Source: Thermoplasmata archaeon (lineage in GTDB: Archaea > Thermoplasmatota > Thermoplasmata > Thermoplasmatales > Thermoplasmataceae). Taken from it: a DNA stretch of 64,000 nt. Below are positions 8,417-18,135 of this stretch, in pieces (within the stretch, counting starts at the first letter, position 1; each line of letters starts with the position of its first letter). A model generated the notes under the pieces. That model was not told where the DNA came from, did not search any database, and saw nothing but the letters and a program-made list of their open reading frames with translations. The stretch lies in assembly GCA_021846395.1 (NCBI GenBank), contig JAJZXB010000003.1:62001-126000 (forward strand), written 5' to 3'. The position numbers and the translations under genes were made by a program.

Positions 8417-9352
8417 ATGAAATGTTCCATATGCAATAATAAGGCAGTGTACGAGGCAAAATACAGTGGTTCTTTTCTCTGCAAAAAACACTTTATAGAA
8501 TTTGTTGAGAAACGGGTTAAAAGGGAAATACGTGAACAGATGGCACTAAGAGGAAGAGAGATAACAATATCAGTTGGAATCTCAGGCGGCAAGGATAGTT
8601 CAGTAACATTATACTTACTGAATAAAATTTTATCCGAAAGAAGAAATGTCAAAATAAAGGCTTTTACAGTTGATGAGGGGATCGAAGGATACAGAAGCAC
8701 AGGTATTGAAAAGGCAGAAAAATTATGCAAAGCACTCAATATAGAGCATGAAACAATATCGTTTAAGGAAAACTATGGTTATACCATGGATAGAATAATG
8801 AAAATAGACAAAAAAACCATATCCTGTTCACACTGCGGTCCAATGAGAAGGCAGTTAATGAATAAAATCTCACTGTATGACAGTGCAGATTACGTTGTTT
8901 TAGGAATAAATCAGGATGATTATGCTCAATCAATCTTGATGAATGTTGTTAAGGGAGATATATCGAGGTATATACGAATGGCACCACATGATTATATCAG
9001 AGAAGGCTTAGTCCCAAGAATATTGCCTTTGAGAAAAATACCTGAAAAGGAGGTTGTTTTATATGCCATATTAAATAATATAGATTATGATTCAAGCTGG
9101 TGCCCTTACTATAACATGGCACAGAGAAATACCTTCAGGGACATAGTTGATAAACTTGAAAATGAAACTCCAGGGTCAAAATATGCAATAATAAAATTTT
9201 TTGATGAAACAAGAAAACCTCTGAAGGATTATTACAAAAATGATGATATAAAATTGAATAAATGTAAAACATGTGGTGCACCGACCCCTGAAAATGTATG
9301 TGAAGTATGCAGAGACATAGGTGAATTGAAAAAAATAGAGGCGAAATTATAG
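8417..9352 (+). CDS. tRNA 2-thiouridine synthetase, TtuA/Ncs6 family
   Basis: A 311-aa PP-loop ATPase that thiolates U in tRNA (position 34 or 54 depending on subgroup). The order is: N-terminal zinc site CSICNNK…FLCKKHF, PP-loop SVGISGGKDSS near residue 55, catalytic/Fe-S CSHCGPMRR near 138, LGINQDDYAQSILMN, then a second C-terminal zinc site CKTCGAP…CEVC. This full layout is that of TtuA/NcsA. The sulfur carrier would be a SAMP/TtuB-like protein encoded elsewhere. It is followed 36 bp later by tRNA-Ile, perhaps only by chance. Monocistronic. Confidence 0.9.
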   Translation: MKCSICNNKAVYEAKYSGSFLCKKHFIEFVEKRVKREIREQMALRGREITISVGISGGKDSSVTLYLLNKILSERRNVKIKAFTVDEGIEGYRSTGIEKAEKLCKALNIEHETISFKENYGYTMDRIMKIDKKTISCSHCGPMRRQLMNKISLYDSADYVVLGINQDDYAQSILMNVVKGDISRYIRMAPHDYIREGLVPRILPLRKIPEKEVVLYAILNNIDYDSSWCPYYNMAQRNTFRDIVDKLENETPGSKYAIIKFFDETRKPLKDYYKNDDIKLNKCKTCGAPTPENVCEVCRDIGELKKIEAKL

Positions 9353-9387
9353 AAATATTTATTAAATTTCGATTAATTAGGTGATAG

Positions 9388-9462
9388 GGGGTTGTAGCTT
9401 AGCATGGTTGGAGCACCCGGCTGATAACCGGGAGGTCACCGGTTCAAATCCGGTCAGCCCCA
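9388..9462 (+). tRNA. tRNA-Ile (anticodon GAT)
   Basis: A 75-nt cloverleaf. The acceptor GGGGTTG pairs with CAGCCCC (one G-T), discriminator A. The anticodon stem CCCGG/CCGGG carries loop CTGATAA, giving GAT. The T arm is ACCGG-TTCAAAT-CCGGT. No CCA is encoded and no intron is seen. A TATA-like atttattaaattt sits about 25 nt upstream. Confidence 0.96.
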
Positions 9463-10753
9463 CTTTAAAATGGAATTAAAGAAGGGGCAAAATACGTGCC
9501 GCTTTTTATATTCAAATTTAGAGATTCAATTTTTAATTATCTTGTTCTAATTTTCAAGAACTTCATTAAAATTATAGGTGTTTTTGAATTAATTGTGAAT
9601 GTATTTCATAAAAAAACAGTTTATCATTTATAACTATTCGTTTAATTTTTTGTATTTTTGAATGTCTGAATAACATTAAATACTCTTAATATATTGAAAA
9701 TCCTTAAATAATGGCTAAAATATTACTTGCTTTGGGTGAAAATGGAGAACACCGAACATATGATGTCCAGTATAGGCATGCTCTTGAAGTTTTTAAGAAT
9801 ATAAGGAAAATTGTTGAATCTTATGATTCTTTCTATTTCTTCTCTCGGCGAGCTTTGCCACAAGTTCGTCATGGTATGGGTACAGTTCTTTAGTAAAATA
9901 TTCACAGTAACGTCTTAAAAGTGGGTCTTCTTCAGGTATATCCTCATGAGAAAAAGCTGCAAGCATGTCGCTGAGGGGCATCATAATGTCAAGGTATCTA
10001 TAATTATATCACTTTCCTTCAATTTTTCCTTGCCCTTATGGTAATATTATCCAAACTTCCGGGGCCAATGCCAATTAAATACAATTTCCTTGCCATTTAC
10101 CATTTATATTATTTATTACCGAATATACTGAACAGGCAATCTACAATTCTCTTTTGTTGTAAATAACAATTTCTAAAAACCTTGATTTTTTAAAGAATTT
10201 TAACTTGATAAATTTCGGCTAATACAGGTAAATACGCCTTTTTCAATTATACATTACGAAATAAACAATACCGTATGTTTTAACCTTTTACATGGCAAAG
10301 TGTTTTGGGTGTAGAATTTTCATTCATCCACAATATGAACGGTTTTGAAGCAATTTTCACCATGCCATCCAGGTTTGAAAAATATTGATTATGAAGTCTT
10401 AACTTATTCAGCAGTTTCCATACCCTCTATATGGAATTAAGTTTCAGTGAATATGGTGGAAGAAAGTAAGAATAAATGGTCTTCATAACCTATGAGCTAT
10501 GATGAATTGTATGAGAAGGTGGAGAAAACATTGTTGATTATGAAAAATAATACGAGGAAAAACCAACGTTGCCATCACAATTGGGAATTAATGAGGGTAA
10601 AAGAGAATAATTAACTGTTGTTATTGATAAATATATGCTACTATTTTCTATATTGTTATCAATTTAAAATTATTCTATTGTGATGCATTAAATTATATTT
10701 TATTAATGAACACTATTTTTCATTAGTAATGAAAAGTTTTAAAATACAGATTG
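9463..10753. other. 1.3-kb gene-poor stretch with decayed coding fragments
   Basis: No intact gene is visible. At 9711 a promoter-like context precedes an ATG and about 40 plausible codons (MAKILLALGENGEHRTYDVQ). At about 9830 these run into sequence that reads better on the minus strand (9793-9984, SDMLAAFSHEDIPEEDP). This looks like two gene fragments joined head to head. Neither is recognised. Further on is a fragment reminiscent of an IS66-type transposase (separate entry). The rest is A/T-rich with frequent stops in all frames. Confidence 0.5.
10495..10610 (+). pseudogene. Possible IS66-like transposase N-terminal fragment
   Basis: Two short frames joined by a one-base shift read SYDELYEKVEKTLLIMKN and then YEEKPTLPSQLGINEGKR. 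The order of a short coiled-coil helix followed by a P-x-x-P-S-basic tract resembles the N-terminal linker of IS66-family transposases. The rest of the gene is absent. Evidence is weak: the fragment is short and recognition is by pattern alone. Confidence 0.3.
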
Positions 10754-11980
10754 ATGTTATAATATACGCTTCTTAAAGAAACTTTAAAAAATATTATAAA
10801 GTCACAAAGGGAGGGTTTAATAAATTTAGATTATGGAATTGAAAGGGAGGAAATTAAAAATAGTAATTTTCATATGCCTTTCGCAATAATATTAACGGGA
10901 ATAAGAAGATGCAGTAAAAGCACATTATTAGTCCAATTAACAAAAAATATTCCAAAATTTTATTATTTAAATTTCGATGATACAAGATTAATGGATTTTG
11001 ATATAAATGATTTTGATAGACTAAATGAAACTTTCTTTGAACTTTATGGTGATTCAAACATATACTTCTTTGATGAAATACAGAATATAAAAAACTGGGA
11101 AATATTCATAAAGACTCTCCTTGATAGAAACAAAAATATTATTTTAACTGGTTCTGATATGTCGTTGTTGAGACCTGATACACATCTAACAGGTAGGCAC
11201 TTGAATATTGAATTGTTTCCATTTTCGTTTAATGAAATGCTGAAATTGAAAAATGAGAAAGCTTCTGTTGAAAATTTCAATGATTATCTTTTATCAGGTG
11301 GTTTTCCGGAATATTTAAAATACAGAGATTACAGAATTCTCAATGAACTATTCAATGATATAATTCAAAGAGATATAATAGCTAAATATAATATAAGAAA
11401 CATTAAAGTCATAATGGAACTTGCACTTTATTTATTAAATAATTCCGGAAATGAGTTTTCCTATAATAAATTGAAAAATTTATTCAACCTTGGCTCTGTA
11501 AATACGGTAATATCATTTATAACTTACCTTGAGGAGGCATACATCTTATTTTCCATCCCCAAATTTGATTACTCCCTGAAAAAACAGATAATAAATAATA
11601 AAAAGATTTATTGTGTAGATAATGGAATGCTGCATTCAAATTCATTATCGTTTGCCGAAGATCAGGGAAAATTGCTTGAAAATCTTGTTTTTATAACTTT
11701 AAGAAAAAGGTATAGGGATATTTTTTATTTTAAAGATAAATTTGTATGCGATTTTATAATAAGGGATAAGGGTAAAGTAACAAATGCATTTCAGGTTGCA
11801 TACAGTTTAAACGAGGATAATAAAAAAAGAGAAATAAATGGTTTAATGAGTGCACTAAAAGCATTTAATTTATCTGAAGGAATCATTTTCACATACAATT
11901 ATGATGATGAATTTATTTTGGAAGATAAAAAAATAAAAATAATGTCTTTTTGGAAATATCTGTTGCCTGCTAAGTTATAA
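10754..11980 (+). pseudogene. AAA + DUF4143-type ATPase, probably decaying
   Basis: Same broad family as the ATPase at 2304-3692 but not a close copy. The longest ATG-initiated frame begins at 10874 (368 aa) and would start only eight residues before the P-loop. In-frame codons upstream encode a family-like N-terminus (IIKSQREGLINLDYGIERE), reaching an ATG at 10754. The third codon after that ATG is TAA, and no ATG, GTG or TTG lies between. The P-loop reads GIRRCSKS, with Ser where the invariant Gly of GKS should be. Walker B (IYFFDEIQ), the LTGRHL loop and the C-terminal FKDKFVCDFII segment remain. The body is uninterrupted, so either decay is recent or a truncated product is made. Confidence 0.7.
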
Positions 11981-12199
11981 TATAACTGCAACACTTGAAG
12001 TTTCCATCTTCCAAACTGTCAAATTCTCTGATGCATCACAATACCCCCTGATATCCCCCTTTCCCTTGTAGTTTTTATGTTATTCCATTATTTTATTGCC
12101 AAGAAAACATAAATCCACCCAATAACCAGATTTCATAAAAAATTAAACTTATTTACCTTAAAAATTTTATATCATAAAACCATAATATCATTGATAAAA

Positions 12200-12862
12200 A
12201 TGGTAAAATTAAAATGGTTGGGGCATGCAGGATGGATAGTTGAATTCAGTAATTTAAAAATTGTTATAGATCCATTTCTTACAGGAAATCCAAAGGCAGC
12301 CATGGAAGAAAAGGATATTAATAATGTTAAATATGTTCTTGTAACACATTCACATTTTGACCATATAGGTGATGCATATAAAATAGCCAGAAGAAATAAA
12401 GCAAAAATAGTTGGCATGTACGAACTGACACTTGATGCAGAAAAAAATGGCCTGGCAGAGGATGATTTCATTGGAATGAACAAGGGAAGTTTAAACAATC
12501 TAGGGGATATTTCAATTGGTCTAACCGCTGCAGTACACAGTGGAAATGAAAGTGGTTTTGTTATAAGAGGAGATAATAAAACAATATATCATGCCGGTGA
12601 TACTGCATTATTTGGGGATATGAAGTACATTGGTGAATTGTATAAACCTGATGTAGCATTATTGCCAACTGGTGGATTTTTCACAATGGGTCCTGAGGAA
12701 GCGTCGATAGCAACGGAATTACTGAGACCAAAATACACGATACCAATGCATTACGGAACATTCCCCCCAATAGATTCTAATCCGGAAGAATTCAAAAAAC
12801 TTGCGGAAAAATATACAAATGTAAAGATATTAAAGCCTGGAGATACATTTACAATACCATAA
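12200..12862 (+). CDS. UPF0173 metallo-beta-lactamase-fold hydrolase
   Basis: A 220-aa metal-dependent hydrolase of the UPF0173 family, close to its usual length. The two-metal site is visible: THSHFDHIGD (H-x-H-x-D-H) near residue 50, then AVHSG, YHAGDTALFGD, and a late MHYGTFP. The start is set at the ATG at 12200 (MVKLKWLGHAGW, the family N-terminus) rather than an in-frame TTG three codons earlier. Substrate unknown; relatives are annotated as Zn-dependent hydrolases. It converges on the CoA-transferase gene, stop to stop 7 bp apart. Confidence 0.9.
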   Translation: MVKLKWLGHAGWIVEFSNLKIVIDPFLTGNPKAAMEEKDINNVKYVLVTHSHFDHIGDAYKIARRNKAKIVGMYELTLDAEKNGLAEDDFIGMNKGSLNNLGDISIGLTAAVHSGNESGFVIRGDNKTIYHAGDTALFGDMKYIGELYKPDVALLPTGGFFTMGPEEASIATELLRPKYTIPMHYGTFPPIDSNPEEFKKLAEKYTNVKILKPGDTFTIP

Positions 12863-12869
12863 ACTGTGT

Positions 12870-14084
12870 TTATAATTGGTCATCTGTTTTTACACCATTA
12901 TTTATTACCATTTTTTCCTTGAGGTTATTTATGTCTTCATGACTGAATCCAATGGATTTTAAAATTTCATCTGTGTTTTCTCCAAGTTCAGGAGGCGCGT
13001 ATTTTATTTCGCCAGGAGTTTCTGACATTTTAAATGGTGTGCCCAACATAGGGATTTCACCATATTTTCCCTTTATTTTTGTGACCATTTCCCTGTATTT
13101 TAACTGGGAGTTTCCAACGGCTTCATTAATACTGTTTATGGGTGCACAGGGTATTCCATATTCATTGAGTTTTTTTATCAGGTCTTCAGTGTAAAATAGA
13201 GAAAGGCTAAAATTCAATTCCTTTTCAAGCTCATTTCTATGATTCACCCGCTCCTTATTGTCAATAAATCTATCATCCAGCTTTAAATCCTCTCTATTAA
13301 TTGCTTTCAATAAATCGTTCCAGAGTTTTTCTGAACCTGCCGCTATTGCAATGTATCCATCAAAGGATTTATAAACCTGATATGGTGCAATGCTTTGATG
13401 TGCACTGCCAAGATGTTCTGGATTATTATTTGTGCCAAAATAATAAAATGCCTGATGCGTCAGTTCAAGAAAATTTGAATCAAGCATTGACATATCTATA
13501 TACTGGCCTTTGCCACTATTTTTTCGCTCTACAAGAGCGGATAGTATTGCAATGTCTGAAAATAATCCTGATGTAATATCCGCTATGGGCACTCCAAATT
13601 TTATTGGTGCCCTGTCATTCTCGGAATTCAATGATAATAAACCACTGTATGCCAGAACGGTTAAATCATAACCTGGAAGATCTTTCAATGGACCTGTGGA
13701 ACCAAATCCAGAGATGCTGCAATATATAATATCCGGCCTGGTTTTTTTAATGTTTTCATATGATAAGCCAAGCTTTTCCATTGTTCCCGGCCTGAAGTTT
13801 TCCATAATTATATCTGCAGTTTCACATAATTTCATAAATATATTTTTTCCCTCTTCGGATTTTAAGTCTATTCCGATGCTCTTTTTATTCCTGTTTGTGC
13901 TTAAAAAATATGAAGACATTCCGTTTAGATATGGAGGTACCCACTTTCTGGTTTGGTCTCCTTTTAATGGCTCTATTTTTATGATTTCAGCACCCAGATC
14001 TCCTAGAAGCATAGATGCAAAAGGACCAGCCATTGCCTGAGTTAAATCAAGAACCTTTAATCCTTCCAGAGCATTTTTATTCAT
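12870..14084 (-). CDS. CaiB/BaiF (family III) CoA-transferase
   Basis: A 404-aa protein that moves CoA between carboxylic acids; specific acids unknown. The N-terminus LEGLKVLDLTQAMAGPFASM, the GAEIIKIEP strand and the catalytic-Asp region (PGYDLTVLAYSGL) match the family, as do the DSNFLELTHQAFYYF and SFDGYIAIAAGSEKLW segments. The ATG at 14084 was preferred over one 17 codons upstream, because the extra residues are unlike the family and a TATA-like atatataag lies about 25 nt before 14084. It is divergent from the HTH_10 regulator at 14174, which might control it. Confidence 0.9.
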   Translation of the reverse strand: MNKNALEGLKVLDLTQAMAGPFASMLLGDLGAEIIKIEPLKGDQTRKWVPPYLNGMSSYFLSTNRNKKSIGIDLKSEEGKNIFMKLCETADIIMENFRPGTMEKLGLSYENIKKTRPDIIYCSISGFGSTGPLKDLPGYDLTVLAYSGLLSLNSENDRAPIKFGVPIADITSGLFSDIAILSALVERKNSGKGQYIDMSMLDSNFLELTHQAFYYFGTNNNPEHLGSAHQSIAPYQVYKSFDGYIAIAAGSEKLWNDLLKAINREDLKLDDRFIDNKERVNHRNELEKELNFSLSLFYTEDLIKKLNEYGIPCAPINSINEAVGNSQLKYREMVTKIKGKYGEIPMLGTPFKMSETPGEIKYAPPELGENTDEILKSIGFSHEDINNLKEKMVINNGVKTDDQL

Positions 14085-14173
14085 AATGATTGTATACATT
14101 AATATCTTATATATTATTATCCTCGAATAAAACAAAAAGAAAATTTTAATAATATTTATACCATTTTAAATAT

Positions 14174-14803
14174 ATGGATATCACTTGCAAGTTTGATTAT
14201 GAGAATTGTTTTGCCGTAAATCTTGTAAAGGACCTAAAATTACAGATAAAATTATTGAAAAAAGAATATGTAGCAAACTATTTACAGGAAACCCTATTTA
14301 TATACTCAGAGGAGGAACAGTTGTTAAAAAAGGTTTTGCCATATCTCAAGGAAAGGGGAAAATTAAATAACATATCGCTAATTACTGAAAATAATAAATC
14401 CATTGTAATCAAGGTAACAACAGATCAATGCCCACTCCTTTTCACCTTCAAAAATATGGATTATACAAATAAAAAATCCCTGATAGAAAGAATAAACAAC
14501 GATGGAGAAATTGAATGGAGTATGGAAGTAGAAAGTTTTTCAAACTTAAATTATATTTCAGATATTTTAAATCAAAAATTCAATATAAAAAATGTAAAAA
14601 CAAAAATAAATAAGATCAAAAGGCAAGACCCAAAATCGGAATACATATTGCATGAAGCATATGAACTTGGATATTTTGATATCCCCAAAAGACTGGGACT
14701 TGAAGAGCTTTCAATAATTCTGCATATACCTCCAACCACACTGGATCTTTTATTAAGGGATTCAATAAAAAATCTCCTTAAAAAAAATTATGTAAAATAT
14801 TAA
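14174..14803 (+). CDS. HTH_10 (bacterio-opsin activator type) transcriptional regulator
   Basis: A 209-aa protein with a C-terminal helix-turn-helix of the HTH_10 class. From about residue 158, the segment LHEAYELGYFDIPKRLGLEE is followed by LSIILHIPPTTLDLLLRDSI, the classical order of that domain. The N-terminal 150 residues are an unassigned alpha/beta ligand or partner domain with one early Cys pair (C5 and C12). HTH_10 regulators are common in haloarchaea and Thermoplasmatales. It is divergently placed from the CoA-transferase gene with about 90 bp between, so it may regulate that gene or itself. Target unknown. Confidence 0.8.
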   Translation: MDITCKFDYENCFAVNLVKDLKLQIKLLKKEYVANYLQETLFIYSEEEQLLKKVLPYLKERGKLNNISLITENNKSIVIKVTTDQCPLLFTFKNMDYTNKKSLIERINNDGEIEWSMEVESFSNLNYISDILNQKFNIKNVKTKINKIKRQDPKSEYILHEAYELGYFDIPKRLGLEELSIILHIPPTTLDLLLRDSIKNLLKKNYVKY

Positions 14804-14891
14804 AACTCAATGAATAGTTTAAAAAGCAAAAAATTTTAAATCAAATTGTTTCAATATATAAACATTAAATAAATAATAGTGATACTTATAT

Positions 14892-15710
14892 ATGGAGAAT
14901 TTTAGAGAATCCTACGTTAATGGGGCTTTTTATCCTGATGATGCAATACAACTGAGAGATACCCTTAAAAATTATATGGATCAGGACTTTGAGGATATAA
15001 ATTATAAGAAACTCATCGGAGTGATAGTTCCACATGCGGGTTATGCTTATTCTGGGGCTGTAGCTTCATATTCATACAATTTATTGAAGTCTGCCATTGA
15101 TAGAAGATTCCTGATAATTGGGCCAAATCATTATGGCTATCCATTTTATCCCGCAATATACCCCAATGGTAATTGGGAAACACCACTTGGACAGGCAAAA
15201 GTCAGCGAATATATTGCATCGATAATCATGAATAAATCAAGTATTATAAAGGATGATAAGGAAGCTCATACGGTTGAGCACTCTATTGAAGTTCAAATAC
15301 CATTCTTACAGTATCTGTTCAATAATGATTTTGAATTTTCACCTATTATTCTTGGAAAACAAAATATAGAAATAGCGAGAAATATAGCAGAAACTGTAAT
15401 TACAATGAATAAAATACCGAAAATTATAGTGAGTTCTGACCTTAATCATTATCTATCGTATGATAAGAATAATGAAAAGGACGATATAATTATCAATGAT
15501 ATTTTAAAAATGAACCTGAACAAATTTTATGATGATATTAGCCAGCACAATATTACCGCCTGTGGCTATGGTGCCATAGCAATATTGATGATAATTACCA
15601 AAAAATTGGGTGGAAAGATGATATTGTTAAATCATAAAAATTCTGGAGACACCTTTGGTGATAAAAAAAGAGTTGTGGGTTATGGTGCCTTTGCAGCAGT
15701 TATAGAATAA
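14892..15710 (+). CDS. amrB: MEMO1 family protein (AmmeMemoRadiSam system B)
   Basis: A 272-aa Memo-like protein with the fold of LigB-type dioxygenases. Metal-ligand candidates are seen in IVPHAGYAYSGA (residues ~46-57), PNHYGYPF, EAHTVEHSIEVQIPFLQ and SSDLNHYLSYD, with a late TACGYGAIA, the family's conserved Cys. It lies 28 bp upstream of the radical SAM partner gene on the same strand and is probably co-transcribed. The third member (AMMECR1) lies far away at 56023-56583. Memo homologues have been linked to redox and metal chemistry. The joint reaction with the radical SAM enzyme is not known to me. Confidence 0.92.
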   Translation: MENFRESYVNGAFYPDDAIQLRDTLKNYMDQDFEDINYKKLIGVIVPHAGYAYSGAVASYSYNLLKSAIDRRFLIIGPNHYGYPFYPAIYPNGNWETPLGQAKVSEYIASIIMNKSSIIKDDKEAHTVEHSIEVQIPFLQYLFNNDFEFSPIILGKQNIEIARNIAETVITMNKIPKIIVSSDLNHYLSYDKNNEKDDIIINDILKMNLNKFYDDISQHNITACGYGAIAILMIITKKLGGKMILLNHKNSGDTFGDKKRVVGYGAFAAVIE

Positions 15711-15738
15711 ATATTTATACCAGTTTATATATGAATAT

Positions 15739-16764
15739 ATGATGAAAACATCCTTATATCATGTTGAGGGTGATAAAATACGCTGTACAGCATGTTTCAG
15801 GTATTGTTTGCTTTCCAGAGGGCAAAGTGGATTCTGTGGTGTGCGGTCAAACATAAACAACGCCATAGACCTCAGTGTTTATAATATGCCATATAGTTTT
15901 AATATAGATCCCATAGAGAAAAAACCCATTTTGCATATGTACCCAGGCACGAATATGCTGTCATTCGGTACAACCGGCTGTAATTTTGCCTGTGCATACT
16001 GCCAGAATTATGATATGAGCCAGAGAAGAAAGGCAGAGGGATTGCATTGCACGCCTGAAGATGTGGTGAATCTTGCTCTTGAGTACGGTGTTGATGGCAT
16101 AGCATATACCTACAATGAACCAACCATTTTTATGGAATATGCACATGATATTGGCATAATTGCAAAAAAACACAATTTAATTAATGTATTCGTAACAAAT
16201 GGATACGAAACAGATGAATCTATGAAAATGGCTTCAGAATTTCTTGATTCAATGACCATCGATTTTAAAGGTAATGGAAATGATAATTTTTACAAAAAAT
16301 ACATTTCAATACCCTATGCCAAAAATATATACAATACAATGAAAAATGCTAGAAAATATAAAATACACACAGAAATTACAGATCTGGTAATACCTGAAGT
16401 TGGAGATGACCTCGGTGATGCAGAGCATTTAATCAGAAATGTAATTGATATACTTGGAGATGATACACCAATAAGCTTTTTGAGATACCATCCTGATTAT
16501 AAAATGTCTATACCTTATACGCCACTGGAGACCCTTATCAGGCATTATAAACTTGCAATGGATATGGGCATGAAATATGTATATCTTGGGAATGTGCCGG
16601 AAGCGAATTATGAGAATACGTACTGCCCGGGATGCAAAGCACTTTTAATAAAAAGATCAGGGTTCAATTCAAAATTGATAAATATTGATATTAATGGTAA
16701 ATGCAAATCATGCGGCTACGATACGAAAATAATCATTAAAAAAAACAGAACGGTTCTTAACTGA
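15739..16764 (+). CDS. amrS: AmmeMemoRadiSam system radical SAM enzyme
   Basis: A 341-aa PflA-like radical SAM protein. An N-terminal cysteine-rich region (CTACFRYCLLS…GFCGVR) precedes the 4Fe-4S motif C-x3-C-x2-C (GCNFACAYCQNYDMS) near residue 80. DGIAYTYNEPTIF and TIDFKG follow, as in the family. The C-terminus carries a four-Cys zinc-ribbon-like segment (CPGCKAL … CKSCGYD). It sits directly after the Memo gene. By family it should reductively cleave SAM and act on a partner or substrate, still undefined. The ATG at 15739 is followed by a second ATG and either may be used. Confidence 0.93.
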   Translation: MMKTSLYHVEGDKIRCTACFRYCLLSRGQSGFCGVRSNINNAIDLSVYNMPYSFNIDPIEKKPILHMYPGTNMLSFGTTGCNFACAYCQNYDMSQRRKAEGLHCTPEDVVNLALEYGVDGIAYTYNEPTIFMEYAHDIGIIAKKHNLINVFVTNGYETDESMKMASEFLDSMTIDFKGNGNDNFYKKYISIPYAKNIYNTMKNARKYKIHTEITDLVIPEVGDDLGDAEHLIRNVIDILGDDTPISFLRYHPDYKMSIPYTPLETLIRHYKLAMDMGMKYVYLGNVPEANYENTYCPGCKALLIKRSGFNSKLINIDINGKCKSCGYDTKIIIKKNRTVLN

Positions 16765-16767
16765 AAA

Positions 16768-17016
16768 TTATTTAATATTTTCTTCAATTAAATTTTTAAA
16801 TACCATTGGCATATTTTTTTCCCTGATGTTTTTGGTGCAAGCATTTTTATTTTTTATATATCCTTTCATAAATGCATTGCTGACATAATAAACAAGAATA
16901 AAATCAAGTGTTATATCCGGGTCATCAAGCTTTTTTATCTTTGAAAATAAATGGTCACATGAAGTTTCTGTAATTAGGTACCTTGAAATTTCCCGCCTCA
17001 TAAGTACATAGATCAT
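16768..17016 (-). CDS. Small hypothetical protein downstream of nitrilase
   Basis: An 82-aa protein, not recognised. The sequence is mixed hydrophobic and charged (MIYVLMRREISRYLITETSC) with a central hydrophobic stretch (LDFILVYYVSNAF) and a basic tail. No membrane helix is clear. The ATG at 17016 begins 10 bp after the nitrilase stop, giving a two-gene operon. An earlier frame start would overlap nitrilase by 62 bp and adds unlikely residues. It converges on the radical SAM gene with 3 bp between the stops. Confidence 0.55.
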   Translation of the reverse strand: MIYVLMRREISRYLITETSCDHLFSKIKKLDDPDITLDFILVYYVSNAFMKGYIKNKNACTKNIREKNMPMVFKNLIEENIK

Positions 17017-17026
17017 GAAAAAGCCA

Positions 17027-17815
17027 TCACCTGATTTTATATAGTTCCGGTCTTCTCTGTTCAAGTACGGGCATGGTTTTACGCACATCCATCAACCTAT
17101 CTTTATCTATGACGGAGTATATTAAATCCTCATTTTCAGCGCATCTGTTTTTTATTATACCGATGGGATCAGCCATACTCGTAATACCTGTAAATTGATC
17201 CCCAACAAGATTTGATGTTGCAAAAAATACAGTATTTTCCAGCGCCCTGACTGAAACAAGATTCAACCACTGTTCTTCCTTTATTGGACCAGCGAACCAT
17301 GCAGATATAATTACAACCAGATCCGCCCCCTGAAGAGAATAATTGCGCACGACCTCTGGAAATCTTATATCATAGCATATCATCATGCCTATTTTAATAT
17401 CATTTACTGTAAATACATCAAACGGGCCATTGCCATGCTCATATATATCTGACTCCTTATATCCAAATGCATCGTACAGATGTGTTTTTCTGTACTTTGC
17501 GGTGAATCCTTTCTGTGAATTAATATATACTGATGTATCATAGATTTTCCCCTGATCTCTTTCATTTACTCCTGTTATAATATGGATGCTGTTTGATTTT
17601 GCAATTTTTTCAAGAGACTGCACATATTTTCCATCTATTTCCTCAGAAATTTTTAGAAGTTCCTGCTTATTATTTGCATATGACATGTAATATTCCGGGA
17701 ATATAATAAGGTCTGCACCATTTTGGGAAGCTATTTTTGAATATTTCTCTATATTTTTCAGGCTAGTTTCCCTGTCATATACCGGTTTCAACTGTGTCAT
17801 ACCAATTTTTATCAT
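17027..17815 (-). CDS. Nitrilase-superfamily (carbon-nitrogen) hydrolase
   Basis: A 262-aa amidase/nitrilase-fold enzyme with the complete Glu-Lys-Cys triad: IIFPEYY, AKYRKTHLYDAF and MMICYDIRFPE. The second Glu appears in GNGPFDVF…YKESDIYEHG. The length and the motif RFPE.VRNYSLQGADL are typical of omega-amidase or Nit-type branches; substrate unknown. The start at 17815 (MIKIGMTQLKPV) was chosen over an upstream ATG since the extra 13 residues are not family-like. A TATA-like aatatatatt is upstream. It probably shares a transcript with the small gene that follows. Confidence 0.9.
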   Translation of the reverse strand: MIKIGMTQLKPVYDRETSLKNIEKYSKIASQNGADLIIFPEYYMSYANNKQELLKISEEIDGKYVQSLEKIAKSNSIHIITGVNERDQGKIYDTSVYINSQKGFTAKYRKTHLYDAFGYKESDIYEHGNGPFDVFTVNDIKIGMMICYDIRFPEVVRNYSLQGADLVVIISAWFAGPIKEEQWLNLVSVRALENTVFFATSNLVGDQFTGITSMADPIGIIKNRCAENEDLIYSVIDKDRLMDVRKTMPVLEQRRPELYKIR

Positions 17816-18135
17816 GTTTAATATAAATGTAAATCTGAATATATATTTATTCATAAAAAGTATCTTTATAATAATTGAAATATGAACTCTAAAAATGTGT
17901 CATTTGCATAGCTGACATTAATAAACATTCACAGTAATATCAATCATTTATAATTTATAACATATGCGGTATAAGGGTATGCAGTATAAATTAAAGCCGG
18001 GCAGTTCATTCCTCCTCATTACCAATTACCGTTATATTAGCATTGATCATTGGAATACTATAAAAAATACAAGAGATAATTAATAGGAATTTAACAATAT
18101 TTATGTAATAGGTTTTTATCTTATAAGAGATTAAT

